This document shows positions 17,296 through 25,737 of a stretch of DNA of 64,000 bases, one piece after another. The notes under the pieces are model-generated. The model did no database searches. It worked only from the letters and a program-made list of their open reading frames with translations, and was not told the DNA's origin. Both the position numbers and the translations under genes were made by a program. The stretch lies in contig NZ_CP107931.1 of the NCBI RefSeq assembly GCF_036023875.1, forward strand, positions 124,001-188,000, given 5' to 3'. Source of the stretch: Mycobacterium sp. NBC_00419 (GTDB taxonomy: Bacteria > Actinomycetota > Actinomycetes > Mycobacteriales > Mycobacteriaceae). The stretch's first letter is position 1. Each line of letters starts with the position of its first letter.

Positions 17296-17682
17296 TCAGC
17301 TCTGGCGACGCGGTGTTTCGACGCCGTCGGTGGCCGCGTGGGGGTCGATCGAGTCGGCGTGTGAGAGGCGCTCGTCGAGAGCGTCGCGGCGCGCCGCGAC
17401 CTCGGTCTGATTCTGCTCGGCGTTGGCCTGCAGGCGGCGCGCCTCGGCCGCCTTGGCTTCGGCCTCGGCTTGTGCGGCGCGGGCTTTGGCGGCGGTTTCC
17501 TCGGCGATCGCCTCGCGCCGCTGCACCACCTGGTGCTCCTCGCGGACCTCTTCGCGGATCTCTTCGGCCTGAGCGTGGCGGCGAGTGGCCTGCTTGTTGC
17601 GGGCCAGCCAGGCGATGGCGCCGATGAGGACTACCGCAGCGATCACGCCGATGACGATCCAGACGATTGTGTTGGTGGCCAT
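17296..17682 (-). CDS. Single-span membrane protein with Ala/Glu-rich coiled coil
   Basis: A 128-residue protein from ATG 17682, preceded by GAAGGAG. Residues 5-27 (NTIVWIVIGVIAAVVLIGAIAWLA) form one membrane helix. Residues 33-105 are a long charged helix with QAEEIREEVREEHQVVQRREAIAEETAAKARAAQ character, probably a coiled coil, and the tail is polar. It is common in mycobacteria as an uncharacterised protein; the architecture suggests a small membrane scaffold. Confidence 0.75.
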   Translation of the reverse strand: MATNTIVWIVIGVIAAVVLIGAIAWLARNKQATRRHAQAEEIREEVREEHQVVQRREAIAEETAAKARAAQAEAEAKAAEARRLQANAEQNQTEVAARRDALDERLSHADSIDPHAATDGVETPRRQS

Positions 17683-17723
17683 CTTGGGCTCCTTCGTCGC
17701 GCGGTGTCGCCGACGCGGCACCG

Positions 17724-18863
17724 TCACATAGCGGCGTTCCCGTCGCGGCGATGCGCCAAACCGCCCAGGGCGACGAGCATGCCCGCCGCCGAACGGTGCC
17801 AGGTGAAGTTCTCGGCGCGCCGCCGCGCGCATGATCGCCGATAGGGCTCCGGCCGGCCGATCACGGTGGCCACCGCGCCGGCGAACGCGCGCGGGTCGTT
17901 GTCGGCGCTGGCGCCGCTGTCGATGGACAGGATCTCGGCCAGTGCCGAGGTTCGGGATACCACGGCCGGCGTTCCGCAGGCCAGGGCTTCCAGCGCGGCC
18001 AGCCCGAACGTCTCGTGCGGTCCGGGTGCCAGCGCCACATCGGCCGAAGCCAGCAGGGTCGCCACGGCGTCGCGGCCGGAGACGTAGCCGGTGAAGTCCA
18101 CCGGCAGCCCGGCGGCCTGCCGTTGCAGGCGGGCTCGCAGCGGCCCGTCGCCGACGATCACCAGCCGGGCGTCGACACCCGAATCACGCAGTGCGGCAAG
18201 CGCATCGATGCTGCGGTCGGTTCGTTTCTCCACCGATAGCCGTCCGCAGTGCACCAGCAGCACCTGATCGGGGGTTGCCCACCGGCGGCGGGTCCTGGCG
18301 CAGAACCGCCGCGGATGAAAGGTCTCCAGATCCACGCCGAGCGGCACCGTCATGACGTTGCGCGCCCCGATCCGGTCGAACTCCTCGCGGGCAAAGGCGG
18401 TGGTGCACAACACCGTGTCGTAGTGAGCCGCGGTTCGACGGTTCGCGGCGTCGGCAAGCCTGCGTGCCAGCGGTGTGGGCATGAGCTGGCCGGTAAGCCG
18501 GTCGAGGCGCTCATGGGAGATCATCACCGTGGTCACACCGTGGCGCGTCCCCCACCGACCCAGCGAACGCAGCGTGAAGCGGTCCGACACCTCGATCGCG
18601 TCCGGGCCCAGGCGGTCCAGGACTCCGACGATCGGTGTGGGCATGACCGCACGGTATCCGCCGGTGAACGGAATTTGTTTGGCGGGCACTGTGATTCGGA
18701 TGACTCCCGTCGGCAACTGCACGGTGCTCGACTCGGCTCCGGGTACCACGAGGAATACCTCGTGGCCCGCGGCGACGTATTCGGCGCCCAGCCGGTCCAC
18801 CGCGGTGCGCAGGCCTCCCGAGCGCGGGCCGTAGAAGTTGGCGACCTGCGCGACGCGCATCAT
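17724..18863 (-). CDS. GT4-family glycosyltransferase
   Basis: A 379-residue GT-B enzyme. The N-terminal Rossmann half starts MMRVAQVANFYGPRSGGLRTAVDRL, the glycine-rich loop of retaining GT4 enzymes. The C-terminal half has LLVHCGRLSVEKRTD, ARLVIVGDGPLRARLQ, VDFTGYVSGRDAVATLLASADVALAPG and the EX7E motif in HETFGLAALEA, then GTPAVVSRTSALAEI. It transfers a sugar from a nucleotide donor, probably in glycolipid or envelope glycan synthesis; donor and acceptor are unknown. It is read in the same direction as the small membrane protein gene downstream (41-base gap). Confidence 0.9.
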   Translation of the reverse strand: MMRVAQVANFYGPRSGGLRTAVDRLGAEYVAAGHEVFLVVPGAESSTVQLPTGVIRITVPAKQIPFTGGYRAVMPTPIVGVLDRLGPDAIEVSDRFTLRSLGRWGTRHGVTTVMISHERLDRLTGQLMPTPLARRLADAANRRTAAHYDTVLCTTAFAREEFDRIGARNVMTVPLGVDLETFHPRRFCARTRRRWATPDQVLLVHCGRLSVEKRTDRSIDALAALRDSGVDARLVIVGDGPLRARLQRQAAGLPVDFTGYVSGRDAVATLLASADVALAPGPHETFGLAALEALACGTPAVVSRTSALAEILSIDSGASADNDPRAFAGAVATVIGRPEPYRRSCARRRAENFTWHRSAAGMLVALGGLAHRRDGNAAM

Positions 18864-18939
18864 GGAACTATCCGATCGCGCGCCGATGTTGGTGCGCCAA
18901 CCCGCGGACTGCCGGGTCCTGAACGCCGGGTGAACTCCC

Positions 18940-19842
18940 TCAGGCCAGGTAGCGGCCGAACCAGTCCTGCACCCGTCGCCACGCGTCCGCGGCCGCCGCG
19001 GCGTTGTAGCGCTGCCCGGTGTCGTTGAAGAACGCGTGGTCGGCGTCGGGTTCCACCACGAGTTCGTGAACCAGGCCGGCCCGCTGCAGTGCTGCGGTGG
19101 CGGCGGGCTCCGACGAGGTCACCCGCTGGTCGAGGGCACCGTAGAACCCCAGCACCGCCGCGTTCTTCGACCCGGCGAAGTCGGGCTGGTCGGGCAGCGG
19201 TCCGTAGAACGGCACCGCCGCCGACAGCCGCGGCTCCCCCGCGGCCAGCAGTCGCCACACCAGTCCGCCGCCGAAGCAGAACCCGACAGCGGCCACCTTC
19301 TGGCCGGGTACCCGGCGCGCCAGCTCGTCGAGTCCGGATCGCAGGTCGGCGACGAACCGCTCCGGTGCGATGCTGCCCAGCGCGGCGGTCGCGGCCGCCG
19401 GGTCGCCGAACGTCGGGGTGCCGCCCTCCTCGGAGAGCAGATCGATGGCCAGCGCCGAGTAGCCCACGCCGGCCAGCCGGCCGGCCACTGAACCCACCCA
19501 GTCATTGAGTCCCTTGTTCTCGTGGATGACCAGGACGGCACCGCGCGGGGCGGCAGCCTGCGCCCACTGGCCCAACAACTGACCGCGGGGACCCGCCCAG
19601 CGTGCCGGCGCGGTGGGGACGGCGGCGTCCATCCCGGGCGCGGGTGAGGTCGGCGTCGACGCCGAGGTCGACGTCGCCGCAGTGGTGGGCCTGTTCTGGC
19701 CACAGGCGGCGATCAGGGCGCTTGCTGCGGCGCTGCCCATTCCCAGCAGGGCTAGGCGGCGTATCGCTTCACGACGGCTGAGTAGGCCGTCGACGTGGTC
19801 GGTTGCGATCTCTTCGGCGATGTAGCGCTTGAACTCAGTCAC
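18940..19842 (-). CDS. Dienelactone hydrolase family protein, Tat-exported lipoprotein
   Basis: A 300-residue alpha/beta hydrolase from a GTG at 19842. The N-terminus TEFKRYIAEEIATDHVDGLLSRREAIRRLALLG carries a twin-arginine signal, and the hydrophobic core ends in ALIAAC, a lipobox with the Cys as lipid anchor. A Thr/Ser/Pro linker follows. The dienelactone hydrolase domain has nucleophile Cys in GFCFGGG and the catalytic His in DADHAFFND. GGG of the ribosome site lies directly against the GTG, so translation initiation is odd; the conserved N-terminal leader nevertheless supports this start. The physiological substrate is unknown. Confidence 0.85.
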   Translation of the reverse strand: MTEFKRYIAEEIATDHVDGLLSRREAIRRLALLGMGSAAASALIAACGQNRPTTAATSTSASTPTSPAPGMDAAVPTAPARWAGPRGQLLGQWAQAAAPRGAVLVIHENKGLNDWVGSVAGRLAGVGYSALAIDLLSEEGGTPTFGDPAAATAALGSIAPERFVADLRSGLDELARRVPGQKVAAVGFCFGGGLVWRLLAAGEPRLSAAVPFYGPLPDQPDFAGSKNAAVLGFYGALDQRVTSSEPAATAALQRAGLVHELVVEPDADHAFFNDTGQRYNAAAAADAWRRVQDWFGRYLA

Positions 19843-19930
19843 CTCCCCGAGTATGCGCGTGGTGGGTACCCCTGCACATGACGCCTGATCAGATGCTGTG
19901 AACACATCGAAGAAATTGTCTACTAAGTCG

Positions 19931-19968
19931 TTGACACCCGTTCGGCCACACTGTTCTATGGAGCGGTG
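19931..19968 (+). promoter_or_regulatory. Candidate promoter for a leaderless D-aminoacylase mRNA
   Basis: TTGACA (19931-19936) is a perfect -35 hexamer. After a 17-base spacer comes TTCTAT (19954-19959), a weak -10. The GTG start codon follows six bases later at 19966, so transcription would begin at or next to the start codon. Confidence 0.35.
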
Positions 19969-21759
19969 ACCTACGACACGATCATCCGTAATGGCCGGTG
20001 GTTCGACGGAACCGGTGCGCCCTCGGCGATCCGCAACATCGGCATCCGGAACGGCCGTGTCGTTGCCGTCACCCCCCACCCGCTCGACGAGACCGGCGCG
20101 GAGGTCGTCGACGCCACCGGCAAGTGGGTGCTGCCCGGGATGGTCGACATCCACACCCACTACGACGTCGAGGTGCTCGGCGGGCCGGGGCTGACGGAGT
20201 CGGTACGCCACGGCGTCACGACGGTGCTGCTCGGGTCGTGCTCGCTGTCGACGCTCTACGTCGACGGCTCTCAGGCCGGCGATCTGTTCGGCCGGGTCGA
20301 GGCCATTCCGCGCGAACACGTCATCCGTGCCGTCGACGAGGCCAAGACCTGGAGCAATGCCGAGCAGTACGTGCAGGCACTCGAATCGCGTCCGCTGGGC
20401 CCCAACATCGGCGCGTTCATCGGCCATTCCGACATGCGCACCGCCACCATGGGTCTGGACCGGGCGACCCGGAAAGATCAGCGGCCCACCACAAGTGAGC
20501 AGTCATCGATGGAGCGGATGCTCGTCGACGCCCTCGATGCCGGTTTCGTCGGCCTGTCCTCGATGCAGTTGCTGTTCGACAAGATCGACGGCGACACCTG
20601 CCGCTCGCGGACCCTGCCGTCGACCTATGCCAAGCCGCGCGAGTTACGCCGGCTCAAGTCACTGGTCCGCAAGCGCGGCCGGGTGCTGCAGTCCGGCCCC
20701 GACATCCAGAACCCACTGAACCTGGCTTCCCAAGTGGCACAGTCACTTCCGGTACTACGGAAGAAGCTCAAGACCAGTCTGCTTTCGGCGGCTGACGTCA
20801 AGTCCAATCCGTTGGCGATCATGATGCTGGGCCCGCTCGCACGCGTGGTGAACGCATTGGGCGCCGACTTCCGCTGGCAGCACCTGCCGGTGCCGTTCGA
20901 GGTGTACGCCGACGGCATCGATCTGGTGGTCTTCGAGGAGTTCGGCTCCGGGGCGGCCGCGCTGCACCTGCGTGACGAGGTCGAGCGCAACGCGCTACTC
21001 GCCGACGAGGACTACCGCCGCCAGTTCCGCAAGGACTACGACAGCAAGTTCGGGGTGCGGGTCTGGCACCGCGACTTCTTCGACGCCCAGATCGTGGCCT
21101 GCCCGGACGAATCCGTGGTCGGCAAGTCGTTCGGCCAGGTGGGTGTGGACCGCGGCGGATTGCACCCGGTCGACGCGTTCCTGGATCTGGTGCTCGAGCA
21201 CGGCACCAAGCTGCGGTGGCGCACGACGATCTCCAACCACCGCCCCGAGGTGCTCAAGAAGCTGGCCCGCGACCCCGGCGTTCAGATGGGCTTCTCCGAC
21301 GCCGGCGCGCACCTGCGCAATATGGCGTTCTACAACTACGGGCTGCGGCTGCTGCGGCACGTGCGCGACGCCGAGCGCACCGGAACGCCGTTCATGACCC
21401 TCGAGCGCGCCGTGCACCGGATGACCGGCGAGCTGGCCGACTGGTATCAGATCGACGCCGGGCATCTGCGTCTGGGTGACCGCGCCGACCTGGTGGTGAT
21501 CGATCCCGACCAGCTGGACGGCCAGCTCGACGAGTACGCCGAGGAGCCCGTCGAGCAGTACGCCGGCCTGCCGCGAATGGTCAACCGCAACAACGAGACC
21601 GTGGAATTGGTCCTGATCGGTGGGCGGGCCGTGGTGCGCAACGGGGAACCCACCGAGGTACTCGGCACTGAGCGCACAGGCAGCTTCCTTCGCGCAGGCA
21701 AGCCCACCCCCGCACCGACCGCCACAACCACGAATTCGGAGCTAGCACATGCCAACTGA
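19966..21759 (+). CDS. D-aminoacylase / N-acyl-D-amino-acid deacylase family amidohydrolase
   Basis: A 597-residue amidohydrolase. It opens YDTIIRNGRWFDGTG, the small beta domain of the D-aminoacylase family. The metal-binding motif is HTHYD with His63 and His65; GHSDMR and FSDAGAHLRNMAFYN carry later metal and catalytic positions, and ADLVVIDPD is the returning beta domain. It hydrolyses N-acyl or cyclic amide bonds; the substrate is unresolved. The start is the GTG at 19966. The C-terminal 30 residues are Pro/Thr/Ala rich and overlap the next gene by 11 bases. Confidence 0.87.
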   Translation: MTYDTIIRNGRWFDGTGAPSAIRNIGIRNGRVVAVTPHPLDETGAEVVDATGKWVLPGMVDIHTHYDVEVLGGPGLTESVRHGVTTVLLGSCSLSTLYVDGSQAGDLFGRVEAIPREHVIRAVDEAKTWSNAEQYVQALESRPLGPNIGAFIGHSDMRTATMGLDRATRKDQRPTTSEQSSMERMLVDALDAGFVGLSSMQLLFDKIDGDTCRSRTLPSTYAKPRELRRLKSLVRKRGRVLQSGPDIQNPLNLASQVAQSLPVLRKKLKTSLLSAADVKSNPLAIMMLGPLARVVNALGADFRWQHLPVPFEVYADGIDLVVFEEFGSGAAALHLRDEVERNALLADEDYRRQFRKDYDSKFGVRVWHRDFFDAQIVACPDESVVGKSFGQVGVDRGGLHPVDAFLDLVLEHGTKLRWRTTISNHRPEVLKKLARDPGVQMGFSDAGAHLRNMAFYNYGLRLLRHVRDAERTGTPFMTLERAVHRMTGELADWYQIDAGHLRLGDRADLVVIDPDQLDGQLDEYAEEPVEQYAGLPRMVNRNNETVELVLIGGRAVVRNGEPTEVLGTERTGSFLRAGKPTPAPTATTTNSELAHAN

Positions 21760-22213
21760 GACCGTCTCCCCCGTCATCGCCGAGACGGTGCTGGGAATGT
21801 GGAAGGCGCTGTCGGCCCGCGACTGGGACGCGGTCAAGACCTTCGTGTCCGAGGACTGCATCTACGTCGACATGCCGGTCGGTGCGGCGGCCGCCGCACG
21901 TGGCCCGGAGGACATCGTCAAGCGTCTCAAGGTCGGCCTGGAGGCGCTGGCGGGCTACGAGAATCACGACGGTGTGCTGGTGAGCAATGGTGTGGACGCC
22001 ATGTACGAGCACTCCGAGACGTGGACGTTCAAGACCGGCGAACAGGGTGTGCTGCGCTTCGTCACGGTGCACAAGGTGGTCGACGGCAAGATCACCCTGT
22101 GGAAGGACTACTGGGACATGAACGGGCTGACCAGCTTCGCGCCGCCGTCCTGGCTGGAGGACTTCGCAGAAGCCGACATGTCGTGGATCTTCGACGCCAC
22201 GGGACTCGTCTAA
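21749..22213 (+). CDS. Limonene-1,2-epoxide hydrolase / SnoaL-like protein
   Basis: A 154-residue cone-fold protein overlapping the D-aminoacylase gene end by 11 bases, so probably co-translated with it. SARDWDAVKTFVSEDCIYVDMPVG and ITLWKDYWDMNGLTSF resemble the limonene epoxide hydrolase family, including mycobacterial EphG. The typical Asp-Arg-Asp set is plausible (the Asp in WKDYWD and Arg in AARGPEDIV) but not proven. It may hydrolyse an epoxide or just bind a ligand. Confidence 0.8.
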   Translation: MPTETVSPVIAETVLGMWKALSARDWDAVKTFVSEDCIYVDMPVGAAAAARGPEDIVKRLKVGLEALAGYENHDGVLVSNGVDAMYEHSETWTFKTGEQGVLRFVTVHKVVDGKITLWKDYWDMNGLTSFAPPSWLEDFAEADMSWIFDATGLV

Positions 22214-22282
22214 CCCCGCACACGCAGTAATGCCCGGCGTTACCCTCGACTGGCGGAGCGTTCGATCGTCGAAGGGGCAGAC

Positions 22283-22681
22283 ATGCGCAAGTTCATGGTC
22301 GCGGCGGCGATCACCGGTTTCCTCACGGCGCCGCTCTCGCTGGCCGGCCCGGCCTCGGCCGCATGCGACTCGGCGAGCTGCCTGCCGAACGTCGCACGCA
22401 ACGTGACCGCAGGCGCCCCCTGTACGCCCAGCATCAACTTCGTGTTCGGACTGGATCCCGCCGGCAACACGCTGATCTGCTCTACGGCCGGGAAGTTCGT
22501 GCCCACCGGGCCGCTTCAGGGTGAAGCCGCGCCGGCGATTCGTTGTTCGATACCCGGCGCCACCGCGCAGACCCGGCTCAGCGGCAACACTCTGCAAGTT
22601 CAGGTTCCCGGTATCCCGCTGCAGTGCGTCGGGCAGCCCGGCGCCACGAAGTGGGTGCACTTCGACGTTCCCGCCTGGTAG
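22283..22681 (+). CDS. Small secreted cysteine-containing protein
   Basis: A 132-residue exported protein. Residues 1-26 form a signal peptide (MRKFMVAAAITGFLTAPLSLAGPASA), with an AxA-type cleavage site before ACDSASC. Six cysteines (in ACDS, SCLP, PCTPS, ICST, RCSIPG and QCVG) suggest disulfides. The rest is short strands rich in Gly, Pro and Thr. It is typical of conserved mycobacterial exported proteins; the function is unknown. It ends three bases before the convergent amidohydrolase gene stops. Confidence 0.72.
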   Translation: MRKFMVAAAITGFLTAPLSLAGPASAACDSASCLPNVARNVTAGAPCTPSINFVFGLDPAGNTLICSTAGKFVPTGPLQGEAAPAIRCSIPGATAQTRLSGNTLQVQVPGIPLQCVGQPGATKWVHFDVPAW

Positions 22682-22684
22682 CCG

Positions 22685-23800
22685 TCAGCCGTCCAAGGCG
22701 TAGAGACGCCGGGCGTTGTCGCGCCCGATCAGGCCGGCGATCCGCGTGGCATCGGGCAGGCTCCACTCGTCGCGCTCGACGAACTCGCCCAGCACAGCGC
22801 TGATTGCGTTGCGCCACAACCGTGCTCCCAGGTAGTGCAGCTCGGCGGGGCCGAAGGCATCCGAGGAATACAGGATCTTCCGGAACGGGGCGAGTTCCAG
22901 GGTCCGCGCCAGGAATGCCTGCGCGCGGGCGCCGAGATGGTTGATGCTCAGCCCGGTGTCGAGGTAGACGTTGTTGAACGCCTGCGCGAGGTAACCGGCC
23001 TCGCGTTCATAGGGATAGCAGTGCAGCAGCACGACCGGGGTGTCGCCGCTGCTGCGCAGGAAGTCCAGCAGCAGCATCGGATTGGTGCGGTGCAGGTCGC
23101 AGTCTCGATCGCCGAGGCCCACGTGTAACTGCAGCGGCTTGCCGAGCCGCAGGGCCTCATGCAGTCCGAACCGCAGCAGTACCCGGTCTCGCAGCCGCCG
23201 GCCACCTTCGTCGCGCCAGCGCGCCGCCGACTCGGTCACAGCGGCCGGGGCCGGACAGGACAGGTCGCCGTCGAACCCACCGCGGTAGGCCAGGATCGAC
23301 TTCGTCGCCACCGCCGCGCCGCCCCGCTCGTGCAGGATCCGGCGAAACTCCCCGGCATACTCCCCCGGCGCCGCTGCAGCCTGCTCCGCCACCTGCTCGA
23401 TGCGCACGATCTCGCCGACCCAGCCGCCGGATGAATCGGAGATCTCGGCCGGATCGGCGACGCCCGGCAGGCCGGTGTCCACCAGCCAGTCGCTGACTCC
23501 GGCGGCCGGCAGGAACAGCCGCGCCAGTTCGCTCTCCCCGTACTGCGAACGACGACGCCAATAGTCCTGTGCCTGCGCGTGCCTGGCGAGTCCGAGCAGT
23601 GGTGCGCAGTGCGCCCGCACCGCCATCCCGATCTGGGTGTCGAAGCCGCTGTCGAACTCGGCGATCGGTTCGATGTTGGCCTCGTTGAGCCCGTTCTCGA
23701 ACCGGCGGCGATCGACGTCGGACAACCAGTAGCCGTGGACGTGGTTGTCGATCAGACGCAGACCGGAGATGTGCTCAGCGAGTGCGGAATTCACAGGCAC
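22685..23800 (-). CDS. Amidohydrolase-2 family protein (FluG N-terminal-like, Rv1879-like)
   Basis: A 371-residue TIM-barrel metal hydrolase. LRLIDNHVHGYW carries the first His-x-His metal pair, KPLQLHVGLGDRD and VVLLHCYPYEREAGYLAQAFNNVYLDTG the later His ligands, and ILYSSDAFGPAELHYLGARLWR the final Asp. The start is GTG 23800 (GTG 23794 is possible). It lies ten bases downstream of glnA3 on the same strand. The same pair of domains is fused in fungal FluG and some plant proteins. A role processing the glutamylated product, or the amine, of GlnA3 is an inference from that pairing. Confidence 0.85.
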   Translation of the reverse strand: MPVNSALAEHISGLRLIDNHVHGYWLSDVDRRRFENGLNEANIEPIAEFDSGFDTQIGMAVRAHCAPLLGLARHAQAQDYWRRRSQYGESELARLFLPAAGVSDWLVDTGLPGVADPAEISDSSGGWVGEIVRIEQVAEQAAAAPGEYAGEFRRILHERGGAAVATKSILAYRGGFDGDLSCPAPAAVTESAARWRDEGGRRLRDRVLLRFGLHEALRLGKPLQLHVGLGDRDCDLHRTNPMLLLDFLRSSGDTPVVLLHCYPYEREAGYLAQAFNNVYLDTGLSINHLGARAQAFLARTLELAPFRKILYSSDAFGPAELHYLGARLWRNAISAVLGEFVERDEWSLPDATRIAGLIGRDNARRLYALDG

Positions 23801-23810
23801 TCAGAGACAC

Positions 23811-25154
23811 TCATAGGCTCCATGCCATCCGGAACTTGTCGGTCAGCGCCTCGGCGTCGAGATGCGAATAGGTCTCGAGCTCGTAGCGGCGCACCGCCAC
23901 GAGCGCATTGACCGCCGGGTCACCGAGAATGGCGCGCAGCCGCGCCGAGCCGTCCAATGCCGCGATCTGGGTACCCTGCTCAGCCGAGAGCGCGACGACA
24001 TCGGCGGCGCTGCGCTGGGCGTCGGACAGCGTCGCCGGATCGACGGGGATCTCCTGCGGCAGTGCGGCATTGCGCTCGATGCCGTCGAGCGCCAGCCCGA
24101 GGATGGCCGCCGAGGCGAAGTAGGGGTTGGCCGACGGGTCGACGACCTTCACCTCCACGTTGGCGCCGTAGGGATTGGCGGGTCCGCCGTTGACAAAGCG
24201 AACGGCGGCCTCCCGGTTCTCGGTACCCCAGCATGCGTAGGCGCCCGCCCAGTTGCCGGGTTGCATGCGCAGCCCCGACACGATCGATCCGCAGAAGATG
24301 AGCTGCGCCTCGGGCAGGCCCGCGATGACCCCGCCGATCGCGGCCTGCCCCTCGTCGGTCAGGCCGTGCGGCCCCGAACCGCCGGAGAACACCGGGGTGT
24401 CCCCGCGCAGTAGCGAGAAATGTTGGTGTGCACCCGAACCCACGCTGCCGGCGAACGGAACCGGCGAGAGGCTGACTCGCATCCCGTAGGTGCGGGCCAC
24501 CCGGCTGATGATGATCCGGGTCAGGATCAACTGGTCGGCGGCGGCGACCGGGGAGCGTGGCGTCAGCGAGATCTCGAACTGGTTGAGGCCGTACTCGGGA
24601 TGGAGTTGTTCGATGCCGACCCCGGCTGCGTTGGCGGCGACAATCACGTCCCGTACGAATCCCTCGTGTTCGAGCACCCCTGCCAGCCCGTATTGGGCCC
24701 ACAGATTTCCGGGCAGCCGATTGCCCTCCGGATCGACGAGCAGGAATTCGATCTCGTGTCCGATCAAGGCCTGCAGTCCGGCACCGGCAAGCCGAGATTC
24801 GATGCGCGCCAGCGTTCCCCGCGCGCACGACGCAATCGGCTGGCCGCCCTGGTCGTAGAACGCCCCCGGCGCCCAGGCGAGTCCGTCGCCGAGAACTCGC
24901 AGGCCGTCGAGGTCGATACGCACCCGTTCATCGCCGACGACGCTGATGCCTTCGGAGAATGCGATGCCGGCCCGGTCGATAGCGAAGCCGTGCCACACCG
25001 GGCTGGCGCCCAGACCCGGGTCGGCGAAGGCGGCGGTGCGCCGGATCGGCACCGTCTTGGCGTGCGTGAGACCGGCGGGGTTGACGACGGTTCCGAGGAC
25101 GGTGTCCACGCCATCAGCCTCGAGGTGGGCGAGCGGTGAGGTCATGGCAGTCAT
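23811..25154 (-). CDS. glnA3: Glutamine synthetase-like GlnA3
   Basis: A 447-residue glutamine synthetase fold closely resembling recalled GlnA3 (Rv1878): DGVDTVLGTVVNPAGLTHAKTVPIRR at the start, IGHEIEFLLVDPEGNRLPGNLWAQYG, IEQLHPEYGLNQFEISL, GSVGSGAHQHFSL and VKVVDPSANPYFASAAILGLALDG. A separate ATG at 25145 is an alternative start. GlnA3-type enzymes in actinobacteria are reported to glutamylate polyamines or other amines rather than make glutamine; that is family knowledge. Neighbours are the amidohydrolase (downstream) and an AhpD-like gene and MFS exporter (upstream). Confidence 0.92.
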   Translation of the reverse strand: MTAMTSPLAHLEADGVDTVLGTVVNPAGLTHAKTVPIRRTAAFADPGLGASPVWHGFAIDRAGIAFSEGISVVGDERVRIDLDGLRVLGDGLAWAPGAFYDQGGQPIASCARGTLARIESRLAGAGLQALIGHEIEFLLVDPEGNRLPGNLWAQYGLAGVLEHEGFVRDVIVAANAAGVGIEQLHPEYGLNQFEISLTPRSPVAAADQLILTRIIISRVARTYGMRVSLSPVPFAGSVGSGAHQHFSLLRGDTPVFSGGSGPHGLTDEGQAAIGGVIAGLPEAQLIFCGSIVSGLRMQPGNWAGAYACWGTENREAAVRFVNGGPANPYGANVEVKVVDPSANPYFASAAILGLALDGIERNAALPQEIPVDPATLSDAQRSAADVVALSAEQGTQIAALDGSARLRAILGDPAVNALVAVRRYELETYSHLDAEALTDKFRMAWSL

Positions 25155-25194
25155 TCTGCCGACCGCCGCGCCGGAGTGCGCAGATTCGGTGCGG

Positions 25195-25692
25195 TCAGCC
25201 GCGGCTGGGCAGCGTGATCATGCAGGACTGGCCGATGTCCAGGGTGCTCAGCATCCGGCCCATCCCGATCCACATGGCGCACGAGATCGTCAGGTCGGTC
25301 AGCAGCTCGTCGGAGAAGTGCTGGTGGGCACGCTCCCAGAAGTCCTCGTCGTCACGCAGTTTCGCGTGTTCGGTGCCGAACCGGTGGGCGAACTCGGCGG
25401 CGATGCGTTCCTGGTCGCTGTAACCGGGCCAGGTGCGCCATTGCGCGGCGTGCTCATAGAGGTCCTCGTCCACCCCGGCCGCCGGACCGTCGGCGTCGCG
25501 GGTGTTCTGGCACAAGACGCACTCGTTGTCGACGGCGATCACGGCACGGGCGACCTCCCGGACCCGCAACGGCAGTCGGTTCTTGTCGCTGTACACGGCG
25601 CTGCTGAAGGCCGCCATGGCGGCGCCCAGCTGCGGAGACTTGACCGCCCAGCCTGCTACGTCGTCGTCGGCGAAATTCCCGATTCGGCTCAT
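25195..25692 (-). CDS. AhpD/carboxymuconolactone decarboxylase-like protein
   Basis: A 165-residue all-helical protein from ATG 25692. NECVLCQNTRD contains a CxxC redox pair typical of AhpD-like peroxidase partners, and DNLTISCAMWIGMGRML-like sequence follows (here DLTISCAMWIGMGRML). It sits between glnA3 and the MFS exporter on the same strand. In the M. tuberculosis order I recall, those two genes are adjacent, so this would be an addition. A palindromic KstR-like box lies 31 bases upstream of the start. Confidence 0.82.
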   Translation of the reverse strand: MSRIGNFADDDVAGWAVKSPQLGAAMAAFSSAVYSDKNRLPLRVREVARAVIAVDNECVLCQNTRDADGPAAGVDEDLYEHAAQWRTWPGYSDQERIAAEFAHRFGTEHAKLRDDEDFWERAHQHFSDELLTDLTISCAMWIGMGRMLSTLDIGQSCMITLPSRG

Positions 25693-25721
25693 GGCGCGAT
25701 GGTACGCCGCGGCGGGCAAAA

Positions 25722-25737
25722 TGAGAACACGTTCTAG
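25722..25737. promoter_or_regulatory. KstR-like operator palindrome
   Basis: AGAACACGTTCT (25724-25735) has AGAAC and GTTCT arms around AC. It fits the TnnAACnnGTTnnA core described for the mycobacterial sterol/lipid regulators KstR, except that the outer left T is G. It lies upstream of the AhpD-like gene, overlapping nothing coding except the spacer after the MFS stop. Confidence 0.45.
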
